Shown one piece after another: positions 24,896 through 32,790 of a stretch of DNA of 36,443 nucleotides. Made by a program: the position numbers and the translations under genes. Under the pieces are notes generated by a model, which saw nothing but the letters and a program-made list of their open reading frames with translations, had not been told where the DNA came from and made no database searches. Within the stretch, counting starts at the first letter, position 1. Each line of letters starts with the position of its first letter. Source of the stretch: Myxococcaceae bacterium (GTDB lineage: Bacteria; Myxococcota; Myxococcia; Myxococcales; Myxococcaceae); NCBI GenBank assembly GCA_016926755.1, contig JAFGNZ010000358.1, forward strand, positions 1 to 36,443. The letters run 5' to 3'.

Positions 24896-25683
24896 TCGAT
24901 GGGATCGCCGACCTGGAGCGTCCCCGGGCGGCGCACCAGGACGTTCTGCCCGAAGAGCACCTTCTTGCCGTTGCGGCGCAGCTGCGTGAGGGTGCGCAGC
25001 GGCTCTCCGTCCAGGTCCTTCACCCCCGTCTCCGGATCCACCGTGGTGAAGACGCACCGCGCGCAGGGCTTGACGATCTCCAGCTCCGCGCTGCCCACGC
25101 GCAGCCGCCGCCAGGTGTCCTCGGCGAAGGGCTCGCAGCCCTCCACCACGAGGTTGGGCCGGAAGTGCTCCACCGTGACGGGGCGGGCCAGGTGCCGGTT
25201 CAGCTCCTCCACCGAGGCCCGAGACAGCAGCAGCAGCGGGAAGGCATCGGGGAAGCCCACCCGATCCTCCGGCGAGCCATAGGTGGGATCCACCGGGCGC
25301 TGCATCTTCGCGTCCACGTACACCAGGGCCACGGGCTCACCGAGCAGCTGGGTGAACCAGCGCCCCGCGGCCTCGTCCGCGCGCGCCGCCGAGCAGCGAT
25401 CTCCAAAGAGGGTGACGTCCATGCGCGGCGCATGGGCGGCAGGGGTCGGCACCCGCAGCTCGGGCATCTTCAGCCCGGACAGGCGCAGCCCGCCGTCCGT
25501 GGGCACGGCGCTCACGCGCACCAGGGAAGGGAACTCCCGCCCGGTGATGCCGGATCCATCCGGGCGGACCAGCATCCAGCGGCGATCGTGCTCCAGCCCC
25601 AGGGGCTCCGCCGTGGCTCGCGTGAGCGGCAGGCCGCGCGTGGACTTGATCGGGTGGATGAAGAGCCGGGCCAGGACGGGCAT
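24883..25683 (-). CDS. MOSC domain protein with N-terminal beta-barrel (YcbX/mARC-like)
   Basis: The protein has 266 residues. The N-terminal MOSC_N beta-barrel begins VLARLFIHPIKSTRGL and contains LEHDRRWMLVRPDG. The MOSC domain follows: FPLLLLSRASVEELN, VEHFRPNLVVEG and the conserved KPCARCVFTTVDPETG, whose Cys is the molybdenum-ligand candidate in mARC/YcbX proteins. It ends with GQNVLVRRPGTLQVGD. Relatives carry molybdenum cofactor and reduce N-hydroxylated compounds. No ferredoxin domain is fused here, unlike YcbX, so an external electron donor is needed. It starts 12 bp after the stop of the response-regulator/kinase gene and is likely co-transcribed with the two-component pair, a link without an obvious explanation. 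Confidence 0.87.
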   Translation of the reverse strand: MPVLARLFIHPIKSTRGLPLTRATAEPLGLEHDRRWMLVRPDGSGITGREFPSLVRVSAVPTDGGLRLSGLKMPELRVPTPAAHAPRMDVTLFGDRCSAARADEAAGRWFTQLLGEPVALVYVDAKMQRPVDPTYGSPEDRVGFPDAFPLLLLSRASVEELNRHLARPVTVEHFRPNLVVEGCEPFAEDTWRRLRVGSAELEIVKPCARCVFTTVDPETGVKDLDGEPLRTLTQLRRNGKKVLFGQNVLVRRPGTLQVGDPIELLP

Positions 25684-25695
25684 GGAAGCAGGGGC

Positions 25696-27012
25696 CTACG
25701 CGGCCCGAGGCAGCTTGATCCGGAAGGTGGTGCCCTTGCCCGGCGCGCTGTCCACGCTGATGTCTCCTCCGAACCCGGTGATGATGCCGTGGCAGATGGA
25801 CAGCCCCAGCCCCGAGCCTCCCGGCTTCGTCGTGTAGAAGGGCTCGAAGATGTGGGGGAGGTGCTCCGCTTCGATGCCGCTGCCGTTGTCCTGGATCTCC
25901 ACGAGGATCTCCGAGCCTTGCTGGCGCGTGGCGATGCGGATCATCGGCTCGGGGTGGCTCTCCGGCATGGCCTGGGCCGCGTTGACGAGCAGGTTGAGGA
26001 ACACCTGCCCCAGCCCCTCCTCGCTGGCCAGGGCCGGCGGCACCTCCTGCAGCTCCAGCACCCGCTTCACGCGCGGGCCCAGGGCCTGCTCCGCGCGCGC
26101 CACGGACTCCCGGAGCACCTTGCCCACGTCCACCGCGGCGCCTTGCTGCGGGCTCACCCGGGCGAAGAGCTTGACGTCCTGGACGATCCGCTTGAGCCGG
26201 TCCGTCCCCTGGATCGCGTCCCGGCACGCCTCGAGCAGCTCCGCGGGATCCTCCAGGGGCTCCCCGGCGGCGCGCTTCTCCAGCGCCAGGCGCAGGTGGT
26301 TGAGGTTGGTGCTCACGAAGCCCAGCGGGCTGCTGATCTCGTTGGCCATCCCCGAGGCCAGCCGCCCCAGGGACTCCAGCCGGTGGGCCTGCGCCAGCCG
26401 CGTCTCCAGCAGTGCGCGATCCTCCATCTCCTGGATCAGCCGCGAGTTGGTGGCCTCCAGCTCATGCGTCCGCAGCGCCACCGCCTTCTCCAGCTCCTCC
26501 TCGCGGTTGCGGCTCTGCCGGGCCAGATCCCACTTCTGGGCCAGCGCGTGCGCCATCTGGCGCACCTCGATGTTGTCGAAGGGCTTGCGCAGGATCAGCA
26601 GCCGCTGGTTGATGCCCAGCCGCTGCGCCACCTCCTCCCACGAGTAGTCCGCGTAGGCCGAGCACAGCACCACCTGCAGATCCTCATCCGCCTTCCAGAG
26701 CCGCGCCGCGGTCTCCACGCCGTCAATGCCGGGAGGCATGCGGATGTCCACGAAGGCCAGCGAGTAGGGCCGCCCCTCGCGCGCGGCCTCCTGCACGCGC
26801 TGGATGCCCTCCTCGCCCTGCGAGGCCGAGTCCACCTCGAAGGAGTAGGCGCCGCCCGCGCGGCCCTGGGGCGCGCCGAAGATGGCCGTCTCCAGGGCGT
26901 CCAGCGAGGTGCTGCTCTCCGTGGCGTTCAGGATCTTCCGGAAGTCCTGATGGATGGAGGGGTTGTCATCGATGATGAGGATGCGGCGGCGGGGCAAGGC
27001 GGGCGTGCTCAT
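25696..27012 (-). CDS. Receiver domain fused to a histidine-kinase module lacking the phospho-acceptor His
   Basis: The protein has 438 residues. The receiver domain (10-155) has DD at 15/16, D89 in AFVDIRMPPGIDG and K143 in LILRKPF, all intact. A coiled coil (165-210) leads to the dimerisation helix RLESLGRLASGMANEISSPL. The position that is His in most kinases (A-H-E-I) is Asn 224 (codon at 26341-26343). The ATPase domain is complete: NLLVNAAQAM (N box), DNGSGI (G1), FEPFYTTKPGGSGLGLSI and GKGTTFRI. It cannot autophosphorylate at the normal site and may transfer or sense phosphate via D89. It overlaps the upstream kinase gene by 4 bp (ATGA), so that kinase is the likely phosphodonor. It has no membrane segment and should be cytoplasmic. 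Confidence 0.88.
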   Translation of the reverse strand: MSTPALPRRRILIIDDNPSIHQDFRKILNATESSTSLDALETAIFGAPQGRAGGAYSFEVDSASQGEEGIQRVQEAAREGRPYSLAFVDIRMPPGIDGVETAARLWKADEDLQVVLCSAYADYSWEEVAQRLGINQRLLILRKPFDNIEVRQMAHALAQKWDLARQSRNREEELEKAVALRTHELEATNSRLIQEMEDRALLETRLAQAHRLESLGRLASGMANEISSPLGFVSTNLNHLRLALEKRAAGEPLEDPAELLEACRDAIQGTDRLKRIVQDVKLFARVSPQQGAAVDVGKVLRESVARAEQALGPRVKRVLELQEVPPALASEEGLGQVFLNLLVNAAQAMPESHPEPMIRIATRQQGSEILVEIQDNGSGIEAEHLPHIFEPFYTTKPGGSGLGLSICHGIITGFGGDISVDSAPGKGTTFRIKLPRAA

Positions 27013-28940
27013 GCGCTGGCCTGCTCGGAGGTGAGAGGAAGCTCGATGGTGAAGGTCGCCCCTTGCTGGGGGCCGGCGCTCGTGCAGGTGAGGCTACCAT
27101 TCATGTCGCTGGCCGCCAGCGCGCTGGCGTGCAGCCCGAAGCCATGCCCGTCCTTCTTCGTGGTGAAACCCTGCGTGAACATGCGCGGGAGGTGCTCGGG
27201 CGTGATGCCGACGCCGTTGTCGGCCACCTGGATCCACAGCCGCCCCCGGGGCTGGACGGAGATGCGCAGGGTGAGCTGCTTGTCCGGACGTGTGCCCTTG
27301 AGCAGCGCGTGCCGTGCGTTGCTCAGCAGGTTGACCAGGATCTGCAGCAGCTTGTGGCGGTCCACCATGGTGGGGGGAACCGGAGCATACTCCCGGCGGA
27401 CCTGGATCCCCAGCCGCTCGAAGGAGGTGGCGTGAAGGCGCAGCGCGTCATCGAGCAGCTCGGGCAGGCTGACCTGCTCCTCCAGGCCACCGAAGCGGGC
27501 GTACTCCTGCTGCATGCTCACCACGGACTTGATGTGCTCGACGTTCTTCGTGAGGGTTTGGACCTCCACCCACATCGTCGCCTGCTCCTCCGCGAGCTGC
27601 TTCGAGACGGCCAGGAGATACTCTGGCAGCAGCCGGCCCCTCTCGTCACGCGTCAAGAAGGCGCCCAGGTCCGCGGCGTGCTCGCGCATCAGCTCGGTGG
27701 CCCGGACAATGCCGGCCACCCGGGAGCCGTGCAGCCGCTCGGCCACCAGCGAGGCGGAGACGTTGACGCTGTTGAGCGTGTTGCCCACGTTGTGGAGCAC
27801 CCCCGTGGCGATCTCCGCCATGCCCGCCTTGCGTGAGGTCTCCACCAGGGTGCGGTGCAGCTCGCTCAGCCGGGCCTCGGCCTGCCGCCGGGCCGTGGTG
27901 TCTCGCCCGAAGATCGTCACCCCCTCTGGGCGCCCGTCCTCGCCGGTGATGGGGGTGAGGGAGAAGTCCAGCGCCAGCTGGGAGTCGCCCGCCGGGTAGA
28001 CGAGCTCCACGCGCACGCGCTCGCCCTGGAGCGCCCGGGCGAAGCTCTCTGGGAACTCCGGGTGGTGCTCCATGAAGCTCGGGAGGGTGAGCGGCTCGCC
28101 CAGCCGGGGCTCCTGCCCCAGGAGGCGGGAGCACCACCTGCGCATCGCCGCGTTGGCGGTCAGCAGGCGCCCCTCGGTGTCCAGCGAGCAGACGATGTCA
28201 TCGGTGCTCTCCACCAGGCTGGACAGCTTGCGCTCGCCCTCGTGCTGGCTCTTCAGCGTCTGCTCGAGCGCCGCCACGGCCTGCTCGCGCGCGCGGCTGT
28301 GCAGCCAGCTCAGCCCCCACACGCCCATGTTGCACACGGCGGCGAAGACATCCCCCACCGCGAGCAGGTTGCCTCCGGTGTGGGCCACCCACCGGCTGGA
28401 CTCCGAAAGGAAGAGGGGCTGGAGGACGAGCGCGTACAGGCTCATCACCGCGGCGAGGGAGAACCCGCCCCGGGCGCCGAGCAGGAAGAACGCCAGCAGC
28501 GTGAGCAGCGGGCTGATCAGGTGCGTGGCCCCGCCTGGATTGGCGAGCACGAGGTTGGAGCTGATGTAGCTGCTGGCGATGAGCAGGCACAGGGCCAGGG
28601 AGGGGAGCCGGGGAGCGCGCCGCAAGCGCAGCAGCAAGAGCGTCCCGGCATAGCCCACCGCGGAGCCCCCGGCGATCAGGCTCGCTGAGAGGCGGACCCC
28701 AGGGCGGACGAGCATCTCCTGGAGGGCCAGCAGGAAGAGCACCGCCACGCAGAGCAGGACGCTCGCGGTGATGGCGACCACGCGGGAGCGGCTGCGATCT
28801 CCCGGCGCCAGCTCGTGGGGAGCTCTCGGCAGGAAGAGCCTGTCCAGCCCCGCGGTCAGCCAGGCCCCCAGGCGGAACCCAGACACCTTGCGCCAGCCTG
28901 GAAAGCGAGTGTCCACCATCCCGGAAGTGCTGACAGTCAT
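27009..28940 (-). CDS. Membrane sensor histidine kinase with PAS domain (HNVGN-type H box)
   Basis: The protein has 643 residues. Several transmembrane helices lie within ~53-214 (SRVVAITASVLLCVAVLFLL, LLLTLLAFFLLG and others). A coiled coil and a PAS domain (~237-352; LVESTDDIVCSLDTEGRLL) follow. The H box is ATGVLHNVGNTLNSV with His ~383, a variant seen in myxobacterial and related kinases. The ATPase domain has LVNLLSNARHAL, ADNGVGI and FTQGFTTKKDGHGFGLH. The start is ATG 28940, with GGGAGG upstream. The frame stays open to 29129, but that N-terminus has no domain character. It overlaps the downstream hybrid receiver/kinase gene by 4 bp, so both are made together and probably signal to each other. 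The input signal is unknown. Confidence 0.9.
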   Translation of the reverse strand: MTVSTSGMVDTRFPGWRKVSGFRLGAWLTAGLDRLFLPRAPHELAPGDRSRSRVVAITASVLLCVAVLFLLALQEMLVRPGVRLSASLIAGGSAVGYAGTLLLLRLRRAPRLPSLALCLLIASSYISSNLVLANPGGATHLISPLLTLLAFFLLGARGGFSLAAVMSLYALVLQPLFLSESSRWVAHTGGNLLAVGDVFAAVCNMGVWGLSWLHSRAREQAVAALEQTLKSQHEGERKLSSLVESTDDIVCSLDTEGRLLTANAAMRRWCSRLLGQEPRLGEPLTLPSFMEHHPEFPESFARALQGERVRVELVYPAGDSQLALDFSLTPITGEDGRPEGVTIFGRDTTARRQAEARLSELHRTLVETSRKAGMAEIATGVLHNVGNTLNSVNVSASLVAERLHGSRVAGIVRATELMREHAADLGAFLTRDERGRLLPEYLLAVSKQLAEEQATMWVEVQTLTKNVEHIKSVVSMQQEYARFGGLEEQVSLPELLDDALRLHATSFERLGIQVRREYAPVPPTMVDRHKLLQILVNLLSNARHALLKGTRPDKQLTLRISVQPRGRLWIQVADNGVGITPEHLPRMFTQGFTTKKDGHGFGLHASALAASDMNGSLTCTSAGPQQGATFTIELPLTSEQASA

Positions 28941-29114
28941 GGATAGAGCCTCCCCCCAACTGCGTGTCAGGAGGCCTAACGTGCTGCTCGTGGCCGGAAC
29001 AGCCATGCGGTCTTCACTGTGCGCTCTTGAACAGAGCTCATGCCGGAATTCGGGCGATCTCCTCGCGCCCCTGCCACGCGCCGGACGTCTCCCTCGTACG
29101 GGGGGGTGATGGCG

Positions 29115-29124
29115 GAAATATTTC
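29115..29124. promoter_or_regulatory. AT-rich palindrome in the 300-bp divergent gap
   Basis: The gap 28941-29240 between the sensor kinase (-) and the CotH operon (+) contains no gene I can support. GAAATATTTC at 29115-29124 is a perfect palindrome and the only AT-rich point in the gap. It lies ~117 bp before the CotH ATG and could be an operator or part of a promoter. The rest shows no clear -35/-10 or sigma-54 element. Confidence 0.3.
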
Positions 29125-29240
29125 GTCACACCCGCGCAACGAACAGGTCACGGCTCCCCTTCAGGGTGGCACCTCGCTGCATCAGCGCCGGCACGGAGCC
29201 GGTCCTGGACGAGGGCCTGGGTGCCCCTTGGGAGAAGCGT

Positions 29241-30797
29241 ATGCGCGGAGTTTCGCGACTGGGAGCGCTGGGCGCGCTCGTGTTCCTCGCCACGGCCTGC
29301 GGAGAGGGCCGGCCTGACGGCTGGAGCGAGGAGACGCACGGGAAGAACGCCCCGCCCGCGTATGACATCGTCTTCCCGTCGGACAAGGTTCAGCGGATCG
29401 ACATCGCCATCGCGCCAGAGGACTGGCAGGCGATGCAGGACGACATGACGAGCATGCTGGGCGCGTTCGGCGCGGGTGGGGGCCCTGGAGGTGGGGGGCC
29501 GGGAGGTGGAGGCGGCGGTCCCCCGCCGGAGCTGACGGAGGCCTGCAAGGACAAGGCCTCCGGCGACGCGTGCACCGCGACCTTGAATGGCACCACCTTC
29601 ACGTCCACGTGTGGCCAGCCTCCAGACGGAGCGCTGCTGTGCATCCCTCCGGGCGGACCTGGCGGGGGAGGGCCGGGGGGACCGGGGGGACCGGGGGGAG
29701 GGGGCGGCGTGGATCTCATCCCCAACACCCCGGTGTACGTGCGCTCGACGGTGCACTTCAACGGCGAGGCGTGGTGGCACGTGGGGGTTCGCTTCAAGGG
29801 GAACTCCACGCTGTCGGGAGGCTGGCGCTCCGGGGTGGGCAAGCTGCCCTTCCGGCTCAACTTCGACAAGTTCGAGCAGGAGCACCCCGAGATCGAGGAC
29901 CAGCACTTCTACGGCTTCAGCAAGCTGTCGCTCTCCAGCGGCTCGGGGGATCCGTCGTACCTTCGGGACAAGGTCGCCTCGGATACCTTCCTCGCGGCCG
30001 GGGTGCCGGCGGCGCACACGAGCTTCATGGCCGTCTACGTGGACCATGGTGACGGACCCGAGTACTTCGGCCTCTACACGGCCGCGGAGGATCCGCAGGA
30101 CTCGCTGGTCAACACCCACTTCGGCGATGACGAGGGCGCGCTCTACGAGGCGGATGGTGTCGGCGCCCGGTGGGGGACGTTCGATCAGGCCTCCTTCCAG
30201 GCTCAGTCCGGCGCGGCCGAGGCGGGCTGGGAGAGCATCGAGGCGGCCATCGCCGCGCTCCACGCCGATCGCAGCGACGCCGCGGCCTGGCGTGCGGGCC
30301 TGGAGGCGCGGCTGGACGTGGACGGCTTCCTGCGGTGGCTCGCCATCAACACGGTGATGGTGAACTGGGACAGCTACGGCTCCATGCCGCACAACTACTA
30401 CCTCTACGCGGATCCGAGCGAGGGGAACCGGCTGCGGTGGATCACCTGGGACCACAACCTGTCCATGTCTTCCCGCCAGGCGCTCTCGCTGACGCTCTCC
30501 GAGGTCACCGCGGACTGGCCGCTCATCCGCTACCTGATGGACGAGCCGGTCTACCGGGCGAGGTACGAGCAGCTCGCGCGCGAGGCGGTTGAAGGTCCGC
30601 TCGCCGCGGCCACGATGAAGGAGCGCATGCAGGCGGCGCACGATCTGATCGCGCCCTGGGTGGTGGGAGAGAACGCCGAGCGGCAGGGCTTCACCTATAC
30701 CAACCCTGAGCAGTTCGAGAGCTCCTTCAGCGGCAGCACGGGCCTGCTCTATCACGCCGAGCAGCGGGAGGCGGCGGTGCGGACGACCTTCCCATGA
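29241..30797 (+). CDS. CotH-kinase family lipoprotein with Gly-rich and 4-Cys insert
   Basis: The protein has 518 residues. The start is ATG 29241 with GGGAG upstream; the signal peptide MRGVSRLGALGALVFLATAC has the lipobox Cys at 20, so it is envelope-anchored. CotH homology begins at ~41 (YDIVFPSDKVQRIDIAIAPE) and resumes at ~160 (VYVRSTVHFNG, VGVRFKGNSTL). It includes EYFGLYTAAEDPQD, DGFLRWLAINTVMVNWDSYG followed by SMPHNYYLY, and the metal-site motif ITWDHNL (~401-407). Between the two parts, residues ~78-156 form an insert: two Gly/Pro tracts flanking a 4-Cys mini-domain (C102, C111, C124, C134). CotH proteins are atypical kinases that phosphorylate proteins such as spore-coat CotB/CotG. 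It is the first gene of a five-gene operon, overlapping the VTC gene by 4 bp. Confidence 0.9.
   Translation: MRGVSRLGALGALVFLATACGEGRPDGWSEETHGKNAPPAYDIVFPSDKVQRIDIAIAPEDWQAMQDDMTSMLGAFGAGGGPGGGGPGGGGGGPPPELTEACKDKASGDACTATLNGTTFTSTCGQPPDGALLCIPPGGPGGGGPGGPGGPGGGGGVDLIPNTPVYVRSTVHFNGEAWWHVGVRFKGNSTLSGGWRSGVGKLPFRLNFDKFEQEHPEIEDQHFYGFSKLSLSSGSGDPSYLRDKVASDTFLAAGVPAAHTSFMAVYVDHGDGPEYFGLYTAAEDPQDSLVNTHFGDDEGALYEADGVGARWGTFDQASFQAQSGAAEAGWESIEAAIAALHADRSDAAAWRAGLEARLDVDGFLRWLAINTVMVNWDSYGSMPHNYYLYADPSEGNRLRWITWDHNLSMSSRQALSLTLSEVTADWPLIRYLMDEPVYRARYEQLAREAVEGPLAAATMKERMQAAHDLIAPWVVGENAERQGFTYTNPEQFESSFSGSTGLLYHAEQREAAVRTTFP
29673..29699 (+). repeat. Three tandem 9-bp repeats in a G-quadruplex-prone tract
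   Basis: CCGGGGGGA occurs three times in a row, in frame with the CotH-like gene, coding for part of its second Gly/Pro tract. The flanking GGGGGAGGG and GAGGGGG extend a run of more than four G-tracts on the coding strand (29663-29705). Copy-number change by slippage would keep the frame. Confidence 0.75.
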
Positions 30798-31564
30798 GCG
30801 CCCTGGCCTGGACGGGTCCCTCTCCCATGGAGCGCGCCTCGGTGGAGCTGGATCATGAGCGGCGCTTCCAGCCGACCTCCGAGGTGGTGCAGGCCTTCTT
30901 GACGGCCACGCAGGCGTTCACCGAGCCGTGCGTGTATGAGCCCGGCCGTCCGTATGCTTTCACGCGCACCACGTACTTCGACACCGAGGGGCTCTCCCTG
31001 CTGGCCTCCAGCGGGACCGGCTGCGCGCAGCGCCTGAGGCTGCGGGAGTACGCGGAGGCGGCGGAGCTCACCCGCCCTCCTGTCCTGACGGGCCTGCGGT
31101 ACCTCGAGGTGAAGGCGACGACCGGGGCGCGCCGCATGAAGTCCCGCCGTCCGGTCTCGGCGGAAGAGGCGGACGCGCTGCTGGGGGGCACTCCGCTGCC
31201 AGCGGGGAGCGCGGTGGGCTCCTTGCTGCGGCAGCTCACCCACGCTCCGGTCAGGCCTTGGGTGACGACCTGGTACCGGCGCACCACCCGGGTGAACAGC
31301 GACGGCCGTGTCCGCATCACCCTCGACGAGGATCTCCTCTTCGCGCTCCCGCCCGATCCTGCCGGGCACGCTCCTCCCGCGCGCCCGTTGAAGCACGCGT
31401 CCTGCCCGCTGCTCGAAGTGAAGTGGGCAGGGCGCGCGCCGCCATGGCTCGAGCAGTCGCTCCTGCCGTTGGCCGGCTCCGAGTCCCATGGCTCGAAGTT
31501 CGAGCAGGGCATGTGCGCTCTCTTCAGCAGCGTCCTCGGACCGCTCGTGCTCAGCCCACGCTGA
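30794..31564 (+). CDS. VTC domain (polyphosphate polymerase-like, TTM superfamily) protein
   Basis: This 256-residue protein is a single CYTH-like tunnel domain. It shows the family's strand series: HERRFQP (~21-27), YAFTRTTYFDTEGLSLL, AQRLRLREY, LRYLEVKAT, ARRMKSRRPVS (basic tunnel residues), RVRITLDEDLLF, CPLLEVKWAGRAPPWLEQSL and GSKFEQG. This matches bacterial 'polyphosphate polymerase domain-containing' proteins related to yeast Vtc4, which makes polyphosphate from ATP. No SPX domain is present. There is no signal peptide, so it should be cytoplasmic. Its ATG lies in the stop of the CotH gene (ATGA), giving translational coupling. Activity is inferred from the family. Confidence 0.88.
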   Translation: MSALAWTGPSPMERASVELDHERRFQPTSEVVQAFLTATQAFTEPCVYEPGRPYAFTRTTYFDTEGLSLLASSGTGCAQRLRLREYAEAAELTRPPVLTGLRYLEVKATTGARRMKSRRPVSAEEADALLGGTPLPAGSAVGSLLRQLTHAPVRPWVTTWYRRTTRVNSDGRVRITLDEDLLFALPPDPAGHAPPARPLKHASCPLLEVKWAGRAPPWLEQSLLPLAGSESHGSKFEQGMCALFSSVLGPLVLSPR

Positions 31565-31611
31565 CGGGCCGTGGCGTCCTCACTGGAACCCCTCCCAAGG
31601 ACCTCTCCCTC

Positions 31612-32790
31612 GTGTCTGCCTCTCCTCGTCGCTCCACTGGCTGGGACCTGCTCCTCGGCATTCTTCTCCTCGTGGGCTCCTCCGCCAGCGCCCAGGCGCC
31701 CGCTCCGGAGCCTGCGCCGGAAGGCTCGGAGTCCGCGGCGCCGGAGCGCCCTGAAGTCCCCATGCAGCCGGAGGCCCCGCCGCCCGAGGACGGGCTCGTC
31801 CTCTCCACGGCGCTCGGCTCGGTGGAGGGAGGGGGGCGCCTCTCCGTGCGCGAGGCCCTGGAGGCTCCTCGCGGCGGGGCCTGGGCGGGCGAGCTCTCCG
31901 TCGCCGCCTCCCGCCTCGAGTTCACCTACCGCTGGAAGAAGCGCCTGCGCGCCGTGGTGGAGTTCGATGTGGTGGGCGATCTGGATCTGAAGGATGCGTT
32001 CGTCTGGCTGAAGATCTCCAAGGGCTTCGCCGTCCGAGCCGGCCGCTTCAAGGTGCCGCTGTCCCTGGTGGAGCTGGAGTCAGCCCAGGCGCTCCCGCTC
32101 GTTCGGCGCGGCCTGCTGCGCGACGTGCTGGATGACGCCCTGGGCTTCACCGGCCGGAGCGCCGGGGCCCAGGTGGAGTGGAAGTGCTCGGGCTGCGCGC
32201 GGGACCTGAAGCTGCGCGCGGGGGTGTGGCAGACGCGAGACTCGGACAAGAAGATCGCGCTCTCCAAGGGGCTCGGCCTCGTCCCAGCGCTTCGAGGCAC
32301 GTGGGGCACGGGGAACTGGGAGGTGGGCGCCTCCGCGTTCCTGCAGCCCGCCGGGGCGAACACGAACAGCGAGCGGAACAGCTGGATGACGGGGCTGGAT
32401 GTCCGGCACACGCTCCCTCTCGGCCAGGCCACCCTGCGCACCTGGGCGGAGCTCCTCACGGGGCGGGCGGCGTTCCTCGGCGGAACGGAAGGGCCCCTGC
32501 TCACCGGCCGTGCGCTGACGGCGCTGCGCCTGGGAGGGGAGGGGAAGGGCGCGGCGTACCTCGAGCCTTTCCTGATGCTCTCGGCGCTCGATCCGGATCT
32601 CGATCGCTCCGAGGACCGGGTGTGGGAGGGCGCCGTGGGCCTCAACGCGGGGCAGTGGCGGCGGTGGCGGGTGCAGGCGCAGTTCGAGCTCCGCAGCGCG
32701 GGCGCGGACGTGCCTCCCTCGCTCGTGGCGTTGGAGGAGGACCTCGCCTCGCGGCGAGCGCTGATGGTGCAACTGGAGGTGGGCTTCTGA
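31612..32790 (+). CDS. Outer-membrane beta-barrel, OprO/OprP (phosphate-selective porin)-like
   Basis: The protein has 392 residues. The start is taken as GTG 31612 (no ATG is nearby; AAGGA lies 12 nt upstream). The signal peptide GWDLLLGILLLVGSSASAQA is followed by a Pro/Glu-rich linker (APAPEPAPEGSESAAPERPE), which may pass through the periplasm. Beta-strand pattern starts at ~85. LKDAFVWLKISKGFAVRAGR followed by FKVPLSLVELESAQAL matches the conserved strand pair of phosphate-selective porins, and a terminal aromatic (VQLEVGF) supports outer-membrane insertion. An unusual WKCSGCARDLK Cys pair occurs mid-barrel. Its stop overlaps the next start (TGATG). In this operon it could move phosphate or a phosphorylated product across the outer membrane, which is inference. 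Confidence 0.78.
   Translation: MSASPRRSTGWDLLLGILLLVGSSASAQAPAPEPAPEGSESAAPERPEVPMQPEAPPPEDGLVLSTALGSVEGGGRLSVREALEAPRGGAWAGELSVAASRLEFTYRWKKRLRAVVEFDVVGDLDLKDAFVWLKISKGFAVRAGRFKVPLSLVELESAQALPLVRRGLLRDVLDDALGFTGRSAGAQVEWKCSGCARDLKLRAGVWQTRDSDKKIALSKGLGLVPALRGTWGTGNWEVGASAFLQPAGANTNSERNSWMTGLDVRHTLPLGQATLRTWAELLTGRAAFLGGTEGPLLTGRALTALRLGGEGKGAAYLEPFLMLSALDPDLDRSEDRVWEGAVGLNAGQWRRWRVQAQFELRSAGADVPPSLVALEEDLASRRALMVQLEVGF

Noticed and set aside
24874-27435. Open frame of ~850 codons on the plus strand
   Set aside because: Antisense shadow of the MOSC and two-component genes. No domain character.
29179-29196. TGGCACCTCGCTGCA upstream of the CotH operon as a sigma-54 promoter
   Set aside because: The GG to GC spacing is one base short, which normally abolishes sigma-54 recognition.
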